A stretch of DNA of 33,203 nucleotides from Candidatus Adlerbacteria bacterium GW2011_GWA1_54_10 (GTDB taxonomy: Bacteria; Patescibacteriota; Minisyncoccia; Phycocordibacterales; SBAW01), in the NCBI GenBank assembly GCA_001004665.1, contig LCRO01000004.1, forward strand, positions 1 through 33,203, in the 5' to 3' direction. The notes under the pieces were generated by a model, which did not search any database, had not been told where the DNA came from, and worked only from the letters and a program-made list of their open reading frames with translations. The first letter of the stretch is position 1. Each line of letters begins with the position of its first letter. The position numbers were made by a program, and so were the translations under genes. Of the stretch, positions 28,089 to 33,203 are shown one piece after another.

Positions 28089-28586
28089 ATGGACACATTG
28101 CAGATCAAGAAGATCGGTCCGGACTCGTACCAGTATGAGGGTCCGGCCTGGGAGAAATTGCTGTGCGAAGAAAAGACAGCGGTTGTTACGAGCGGTTTTG
28201 TCCTGGACCTAACGCGCCGTCACATAGCCAGAATCATTCACGTGACGGAAAATGCGGTCATGGGGCATTTTCATCGTCATATGCCGGCGTATAAAGGGGT
28301 AAAAAGAGGAAGACCTCCTAAACCGCCAAGGCCACCTCGCCCCCAAACCGCATTCAGGGGCTTCCGAGCAAGGGAGGTTGTCCGCTCGAGGACAACCGGA
28401 GGCAAGGCTAAAAAACAGTCGAAAAAATTCGATTACGTCAGCATTGTGCCGATGCCGCCAAAATCGTTATCGCAACTGTTGATGAGTAATGTGTCGGATT
28501 ATCCTTCTTCATTCCCGACACCAAAGGAATGCGGTCTTACGCGCGAGGAACTTGCGGCATTTGCAAAAGCGGCGTATCATGACTGA
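28089..28586 (+). CDS. GcrA-like helix-turn-helix protein with AT-hook-like basic segment
   Basis: A 166-residue protein from ATG 28089; the ORF-track start adds 28 residues that read through the leader. LTRRHIARIIHVTENAVMGH, with FHRHMP following (about 52-77), has the helix-turn-helix pattern IA..l.vT.NAV.G..HR seen in GcrA-type cell-cycle regulators. Next is KRGRPPKPPRPPRP, with an RGRP core like an AT-hook, then a basic linker and a C-terminal helical piece (LTREELAAFAKAAYHD). The GCRW motif of true GcrA is not visible. It is a single-gene unit between dprA and topA with its own strong terminator. A DNA-binding role is inferred. Confidence 0.65.
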   Translation: MDTLQIKKIGPDSYQYEGPAWEKLLCEEKTAVVTSGFVLDLTRRHIARIIHVTENAVMGHFHRHMPAYKGVKRGRPPKPPRPPRPQTAFRGFRAREVVRSRTTGGKAKKQSKKFDYVSIVPMPPKSLSQLLMSNVSDYPSSFPTPKECGLTREELAAFAKAAYHD

Positions 28587-28593
28587 AAGCCGA

Positions 28594-28620
28594 GCCGGAC
28601 ATTTTTGTCCGGCATTTTTC
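28594..28620 (+). terminator. Intrinsic terminator of the HTH gene
   Basis: GCCGGACA, loop TTTT, TGTCCGGC, then ATTTTTC. A perfect 8-bp stem with a T-tract, 8 bp after the stop codon. Confidence 0.93.
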
Positions 28621-28641
28621 TTGATCAATTTTTGAGCTGCT

Positions 28642-28670
28642 TTGCACTATCTTGAAATTCATTATATATA
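28642..28670 (+). promoter_or_regulatory. Candidate topA promoter
   Basis: TTGCAC (28642-28647) and TATATA (28665-28670) are 17 bp apart, between the terminator and the topA start. The start point would be near 28677, giving a leader of about 24 nt. Confidence 0.5.
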
Positions 28671-28700
28671 CGGGATGATACAGTGGATAAAAGTCTTCAT

Positions 28701-30902
28701 ATGAAATTAGTAATTGTAGAGTCGCCGGCGAAGGCAAAAACAATAGAGAAATATCTAAAGGAGATAGACGGCTCCGGGAACTTTGCTGTGCGCGCGAGCG
28801 TGGGCCACGTGCGCGACCTGCCCAAGAGCAACAAAAAAGCCATAGACATTGAAGCCGGCTTCGTCCCGCATTACGAGGTGGTGCCTGGAAAACAAAAGGT
28901 CCTGCACGAACTGCGCGAGGAGGCGAAAAAAGCCGACGAGGTTATTCTTGCGACCGACCCGGACCGTGAGGGCGAGGCCATAGCGTGGCATATAAAAGAA
29001 GAGTTGGGTCTCAAAAAACCCGAGCGCATCGTATTTTATGAAATAACGCCGGAGGCCATAAAAGACGCTCTCGCGAACCCGCGCAACATAGACGAGCACC
29101 TGCGGCTCGCGCAGGAGGCGCGGCGCGTGCTCGACAGACTAGTCGGCTACGATTTGTCCGGGCTTATATGGAAGAAGGTGCGCTACGGGCTTTCGGCCGG
29201 GCGCGTGCAGTCCCCTGCACTCCGCATACTCATGGAGCGCGAGCGCGAGATTCGGGCATTTTCTCCTGAGATATTTTTTGTGATAACCGCCAACACCCGC
29301 ACCCATCAAGATTCGACACTGATGTTAACCTGCGTGGAGGAACCGCGGGCAAAAGAGGGAGCGGAGGGGATAATCACGGCGGTAAAAAAAGACGGCCTGA
29401 CCGTCGCCGACGTGGCCGAGCAGGAACAGAAGCGCTCTTCAAGACCGCCCTTTACCACCTCGACTCTCCAGCAGGCTGCAAGCTCGCGGCTCGGCTATGC
29501 GCCGGCGCGCACAATGCAAATAGCGCAGAGGCTTTACGAGGCGGGGCACATAACCTACATGCGCACCGATTCGGTCAATATAGCCACGCCGGCTCGGGCC
29601 GCGATGCTCGCGCATGCGGAAAAAAAATTCGGCAAAGCATACGCCGCGGCGCATGTTTTTGAAACCAAGTCCAAAATAGCGCAGGAGGCGCACGAGGCCA
29701 TTCGTCCGACGCATATAGAAAAAGAGACAATCATGGGAACGCCGGAACAGAAAAAGCTCTACGAGCTTATCTGGCGGCGTTCCATAGCCTCGCAAATGGC
29801 GGACGCAAGAGTACTTAAGACCAAAATCGTCGCAAGAGTACCGTTGACATCGGAGGTTCCGGATTTTACCGCCACAGGCTCGCGCGTGCTTTTTGACGGA
29901 TGGCTCAAGGCGGATCCTGCCGCGCGCGGAGAGGACGTCGAACTGCCTGAAGTAACTAGAAACGAAAAACTAAAAATCGCAGACATTTCTGCGGAAGAAA
30001 AACAAACTACGCCGCCGCCACGCTATACGGAGGCCGGTCTTATCAAAGAGCTCGAGAAACGCGGCATCGGCCGGCCGTCCACGTATGCAAGCATAATGAA
30101 GACGCTCGCGGACCGCGGCTACGCGGTAAAGAGCGGCCGTTCGCTCGTGCCCACGGACACGGGCGACGTCGTTTCGACTTTTTTGGAAAAGAATTTCCCC
30201 GCTTATATCAGCGACACTTTTACCGCGGAGATGGAGAACGAGCTCGACGAGATAGCAGGCGGCAAGCGCGAGTATGTCAAAACTTTGAGCGACTTCTATT
30301 CGCCGTTCCAAAAAGACGTAGCGGCCAAGGACAAGACAATCGGCAAGCTTACCGATTTGGGGCCCACCCCAAAAGAATTTTCATGCCCTATATGCGGCGC
30401 CCCTATGGTTTACAAGCTCTCGCGGCGGGGCAAGTTCATGAGCTGCTCGCGATTTCCAGACTGCACGGGTGCGCGGACGGAAAGCGGCGACGTGCTTTCC
30501 AGCGAGCCCGCAAAGCCCATAGGGAATCATCCGGATACCGGCGAACTTATTTACGTCTTGAGCGGGCGCTTCGGGCCGTACGTGCAGGAGGGAGAAGCTT
30601 CAAAAAACAAAAAAACAAAACCCAAACGAGCCAGCATTCCAAAAGACAAAAATCCGGAGGAAGTTTCGGTAGAAGACGCCGTCAAATATCTTTCTCTTCC
30701 GCGCATTTTGGGGAATCATCCGGATACAGGCGAACCCATAACGGCTAACGTCGGACGCTTCGGTCCTTATATCGTGCACCAAAAAGACTTCCGCTCGCTC
30801 AAAACGGACAGCGTTTACGATGTTATGCTTCCGCGCGCGCTCGAGATATTGAAGGAAGAGAAAAAGCGAAGAGGTTTTGCGCGAAAGAAAAAGGGAGAAT
30901 AG
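28701..30902 (+). CDS. topA: DNA topoisomerase I (type IA)
   Basis: It relaxes negative supercoils through a 5'-phosphotyrosine. I chose ATG 28701 (MKLVIVESPAKAKTIEKYL) over the ORF-track start six codons upstream. The TOPRIM domain has VIVESPAKAK and ATDPDREGEAIAWH. SAGRVQSPALRIL follows, then the active-site ITYMRTDSVNIA with the catalytic Tyr, and GIGRPSTYASIMKTL. One four-Cys zinc finger (CPICG...CSRFPDC) comes next. Two C-terminal repeats each begin GNHPDTGE and contain GRFGPY. At DNA level these repeats share an almost identical stretch of about 24 bp (near 30520 and 30710). Rel follows after 10 bp, so the two genes are probably co-transcribed. Confidence 0.97.
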   Translation: MKLVIVESPAKAKTIEKYLKEIDGSGNFAVRASVGHVRDLPKSNKKAIDIEAGFVPHYEVVPGKQKVLHELREEAKKADEVILATDPDREGEAIAWHIKEELGLKKPERIVFYEITPEAIKDALANPRNIDEHLRLAQEARRVLDRLVGYDLSGLIWKKVRYGLSAGRVQSPALRILMEREREIRAFSPEIFFVITANTRTHQDSTLMLTCVEEPRAKEGAEGIITAVKKDGLTVADVAEQEQKRSSRPPFTTSTLQQAASSRLGYAPARTMQIAQRLYEAGHITYMRTDSVNIATPARAAMLAHAEKKFGKAYAAAHVFETKSKIAQEAHEAIRPTHIEKETIMGTPEQKKLYELIWRRSIASQMADARVLKTKIVARVPLTSEVPDFTATGSRVLFDGWLKADPAARGEDVELPEVTRNEKLKIADISAEEKQTTPPPRYTEAGLIKELEKRGIGRPSTYASIMKTLADRGYAVKSGRSLVPTDTGDVVSTFLEKNFPAYISDTFTAEMENELDEIAGGKREYVKTLSDFYSPFQKDVAAKDKTIGKLTDLGPTPKEFSCPICGAPMVYKLSRRGKFMSCSRFPDCTGARTESGDVLSSEPAKPIGNHPDTGELIYVLSGRFGPYVQEGEASKNKKTKPKRASIPKDKNPEEVSVEDAVKYLSLPRILGNHPDTGEPITANVGRFGPYIVHQKDFRSLKTDSVYDVMLPRALEILKEEKKRRGFARKKKGE

Positions 30903-30912
30903 ACTAAAGGCA

Positions 30913-32436
30913 ATGACACCCAAAGAAATATTGGGAGCGATGAGTTCGCCGGCAAAAGAGGATACCGATCTTGTCGAGAAGGCATACGCATTCGCCGCGC
31001 AGGCGCACAAGGACCATAAGCGGTTTTCAGGCGAGCCGTATATCGAGCACTTGGCCCAAACTGCCGCCGCGCTTGCTTCACTTGGTCTTGGCGGCAAGAC
31101 TGTCACGGCCGGCCTTTTACACGACTCTATCGAGGACGCGGGCATCGCTCCCGAAACTATCGAAAAAGAGTTCGGTAAGGAAGTACGCTTTCTTGTCGAG
31201 GGTGTTACAAAGCTCGGACGGCTTAAGTACCGAGGCGCGCAAAGACATGTAGAAAGCCTGCGCAAGCTTTTGGTAGCGACCGGCAAGGACGCCCGCGTGC
31301 TAATCATCAAGCTCATGGACCGACTGCACAACATGCGGACCCTCAAGTTCGTCCCGCCGGAGAAGCGCCGCCGCATTGCTCTCGAGACTTTAGAGATATA
31401 CGCCGCCATCGCGCACCGGCTCGGCATGGGGCTTGTGCGCCGCGAGCTGGAGGATCTTGCCTTCGAATACGCTCTGCCGGAGGAGTGGGCACAAACCAAA
31501 AAACTCTTGAGCGAAAAATCCAAGGAGACTTTGGAGCGTTTGGAAAAAATGGTGCGCAATTTGCGCAAGGAGTTCGCGCAGAACGGCATAAAAAACTTCA
31601 ACACCGATTATCGCGTCAAGGGGCTCTACAGCCTTTATCGCAAGCTGGAGCGGAAGGACGGGGACATCGAAAAAATTTACGACATCGCGGCATTGCGCAT
31701 AATGGTGCCCGAGGAGACCGACTGTTATCGCGTCTTGGGGCTTGTAAACAATCTTTACCAGCCTCTGCCAAACAAAATCAAAGATTACATAGCCTTCCCC
31801 AAGCCAAACGGATATCAAAGCCTGCACACGACGGTGTTTACCGGCGACGGCGGCATCGTCGAGGTGCAAATACGCACGCAGAGGATGCATAACGAGGCCG
31901 AGTACGGTATTGCCGCGCACGTAGGATACAAAGAGGGAGGAAAAAAACAAAGCGGGAGCTTCGATTGGGTGAGAAGCCTGGTGCCGAAATTCGGCAGGCA
32001 AAAGCCCAAATACGAGTACGGTCCGCCTCATGCTCCGGAATGGCTTAAAGGGCTGGAGGACGAGGAGGATGATCCGGATTTCGAGACGGCCTTGCACACG
32101 GACATCTTTAATCGCCGCGTCTTTGTCTTTACGCCCAAGGGAGACGTTGTGGACTTGCCCGTCGAGTCAAGCCCGCTCGATTTTGCCTACGCAATACACT
32201 CCGACATTGGAGACCATACCTTCGCGGCAAAGGTAAACGGTAAGCTTGAGCCGCTCAATACCGTACTACACAATGGCGACATAGTGGAGATACAGACAAA
32301 AAAATCGGCAACGCCCAAGCAGAAATGGCTTGACTTTACAAAGACGACGCTGGCCCGCCGGCATATACGCAATGCGCTGGAGATGCAAACGGCAGGCATG
32401 ACAAACACAGCGCACAGACAGAAAAAAACTAAATAG
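30913..32436 (+). CDS. rel: Bifunctional (p)ppGpp synthetase/hydrolase, ACT domain absent
   Basis: A 507-residue RelA/SpoT-family protein from ATG 30913. The HD hydrolase domain is complete: KRFSGEPYIEHLAQTA, LLHDSIED with the HD and ED metal residues, and LIIKLMDRLHNMRTL, so hydrolase activity is expected. The synthetase domain has RVKGLYSLYRKL, YDIAALRIMV, KDYIAFPKPNGYQSLHTTVF and EVQIRTQRMHNEAEYGIAAH. The TGS domain is VFVFTPKGDVVDLPV to GDIVEIQT. The protein ends soon after it, without the zinc-finger/ACT regulatory modules, so amino-acid and ribosome control may differ. Its 3' end overlaps parB tail to tail by 8 bp. Confidence 0.95.
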   Translation: MTPKEILGAMSSPAKEDTDLVEKAYAFAAQAHKDHKRFSGEPYIEHLAQTAAALASLGLGGKTVTAGLLHDSIEDAGIAPETIEKEFGKEVRFLVEGVTKLGRLKYRGAQRHVESLRKLLVATGKDARVLIIKLMDRLHNMRTLKFVPPEKRRRIALETLEIYAAIAHRLGMGLVRRELEDLAFEYALPEEWAQTKKLLSEKSKETLERLEKMVRNLRKEFAQNGIKNFNTDYRVKGLYSLYRKLERKDGDIEKIYDIAALRIMVPEETDCYRVLGLVNNLYQPLPNKIKDYIAFPKPNGYQSLHTTVFTGDGGIVEVQIRTQRMHNEAEYGIAAHVGYKEGGKKQSGSFDWVRSLVPKFGRQKPKYEYGPPHAPEWLKGLEDEEDDPDFETALHTDIFNRRVFVFTPKGDVVDLPVESSPLDFAYAIHSDIGDHTFAAKVNGKLEPLNTVLHNGDIVEIQTKKSATPKQKWLDFTKTTLARRHIRNALEMQTAGMTNTAHRQKKTK

Positions 32437-33203
32437 AGAAATTGCTCGGGTCGAAGGCGTTTTCGTCTTTTTCTATCTCTTCTTTCGAGCGGTCGTCTAG
32501 TGATTGTGCGGGCGAAATATCGGACGGAGGGGGTTTGCCTGGCGGAGGCGAATCTTGCTGGACAAAACGTTCTGGTTGAGACGAAGCCGACCCGAGGACC
32601 TTTTGAGAAGCAGGACCCGCCGCAGCAATTCGTGACGCTAGATGCGAAAAAAGAATCCGCAGGTCGTCCTCGCTCATAAAATCTATCGAGAGCTTGCCGC
32701 CGTTTTCCTTCGGCTCTATGGCGACGCGCGTGCCGAGGGCTTCCGAGAGCTCGCGCTCCATCTCCAGAATTTCCGGCGCGTAGAGATATTCTTTTTTGCG
32801 CACGCGGTCGAAGGCTATCCGCCGCGCGATGCCTTCGGTGTCGCGCACCGTCAGGCGCCTCTGCAATATCTCCCGAAACAGGGTCTGCTGTTCCTGCGGG
32901 CGGTCCGTAAGCATAAGCAGTGGACGCGTGTGCCCCTCGCTTATCTTCCCCTCCGCGAGCGCATCCTGCATTTCCTGCGGCATCGCAAGGAGCCGTATGG
33001 TGTTGCTCACGTACTCGCGGCTCTTCCCCACCTTTTCGGCAATTTCGTGATGTTTGAAGCCGAATTCCCTGGCAAGCCGGTCGAATGCCTTGGCGCGGTC
33101 TATGGGGTTTAGGTCCTCGCGCTGGAGATTTTCGATTATCGCGAGTTCGAGTTTTACCTTGTCGTCGTCGTGTTCGCCGCGTATGAGTACCGGCACTTGC
33201 GCT
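32429..33203 (-). CDS. parB: Chromosome-partitioning protein ParB, 5' end outside window
   Basis: A ParB/Spo0J-family protein that binds parS and spreads as a CTP-dependent clamp. The frame runs open to the window edge (AQVPVLIRGEHDDD), so the GTG at 33196 is internal and the N-terminal part with GERR is missing. Present are LELAIIENLQREDLNPID, the helix-turn-helix HHEIAEKVGKSREYVSNTIR with LLAMP following, and GKISEGHTRPLLML. The C-terminal dimerisation region is LSIDFMSEDDLRILFSHL. After it comes a disordered Pro/Ser-rich tail holding the 49-bp repeat, KVLGSASSQPERFVQQ. Most ParB proteins end soon after the dimerisation region, so the tail is an extension. Confidence 0.95.
   Translation of the reverse strand, partial: AQVPVLIRGEHDDDKVKLELAIIENLQREDLNPIDRAKAFDRLAREFGFKHHEIAEKVGKSREYVSNTIRLLAMPQEMQDALAEGKISEGHTRPLLMLTDRPQEQQTLFREILQRRLTVRDTEGIARRIAFDRVRKKEYLYAPEILEMERELSEALGTRVAIEPKENGGKLSIDFMSEDDLRILFSHLASRIAAAGPASQKVLGSASSQPERFVQQDSPPPGKPPPSDISPAQSLDDRSKEEIEKDENAFDPSNFSI
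32555..32603 (-). repeat. 49-bp coding repeat, copy 2 (in parB tail)
   Basis: 45 of 49 bases identical to 19407-19455. In parB the repeat is read as KVLGSASSQPERFVQQ; in the glycosidase gene the opposite strand is read. Both frames stay open. It lies in the extra C-terminal tail, where an insertion would be least harmful. Confidence 0.9.

Noticed and set aside
30600-31604. 334-aa minus-strand ORF opposite topA and rel
   Set aside because: Ser/Arg-rich shadow of two well-conserved genes.
1-33203. CRISPR array, rRNA operon, transposase or prophage
   Set aside because: No regularly spaced repeats, no rRNA-like stretch and no transposase, integrase or phage protein motif on either strand.
1-33203. 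Alternative genetic code with TGA as glycine (code 25)
   Set aside because: Conserved genes end normally at TGA, for example at the ATGA overlaps, and no conserved frame continues through it.

Overview
This window looks like the chromosome of a small-genome bacterium of the Candidate Phyla Radiation (Patescibacteria, probably Parcubacteria-like). That is an inference. It rests on tightly packed overlapping genes, shortened housekeeping proteins (a UvrC without its C-terminal helix-hairpin-helix region, a DnaX without the zinc module, a Rel without an ACT domain), several short CPR-style hypothetical proteins, few Shine-Dalgarno sites, and many short palindromic repeats inside and between genes. 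TGA is used as a stop, so this is not a code-25 lineage. No rRNA, CRISPR array, transposase or phage module is visible. The first base lies inside a repeat and the last lies inside parB, so the window may be a whole contig that broke at a repeat.

Layout. (1) 1-4543 is an accessory-looking, more AT-rich region. A purD / ASCH-like / endonuclease-exonuclease-phosphatase cassette is bounded by a perfect 49-bp inverted repeat. It is followed by a PAS sensor histidine kinase broken by a frameshift at a G8 tract. Two diverged copies of a hairpin-rich, promoter-bearing repeat flank the kinase. (2) 4544-13510, minus strand, is a long apparent operon: CAP-domain membrane protein, FKBP isomerase, uvrB, uvrA, a 77-aa protein, uvrC, ddl, pterin dehydratase. 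It gathers all of the UvrABC excinuclease together with cell-envelope genes. (3) 13525-14310 (+) encodes an exported membrane-anchored protein. (4) 14321-18960, minus strand: VKOR, zincin metallopeptidase, FAD-linked oxidase, a DrrAB-type ABC exporter and a degraded small gene. (5) 19013-22652, minus strand: a debranching-type glycosidase, a GT4 glycosyltransferase and three envelope proteins of unknown role. (6) 22721-27089, minus strand: tRNA-Gln(UUG), dnaX, a dihydrouridine synthase, ftsQ and serS. (7) 27116-32436, plus strand: dprA, a GcrA-like HTH protein with its own terminator, topA and rel. (8) A 5'-incomplete parB (minus) converges on rel.

The most striking result is a set of short repeats lying in frame inside conserved genes. 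A 49-bp repeat (45/49 identical between copies) sits in both the glycosidase gene and parB, and the two genes read it in opposite orientations. Separate palindromic inserts occur in uvrB (a 22-residue insertion and a 31-nt hairpin), uvrC, probably uvrA, and dus. They resemble Rickettsia palindromic elements in behaviour, although their sequences are unrelated as far as I can tell. They deserve a genome-wide search.
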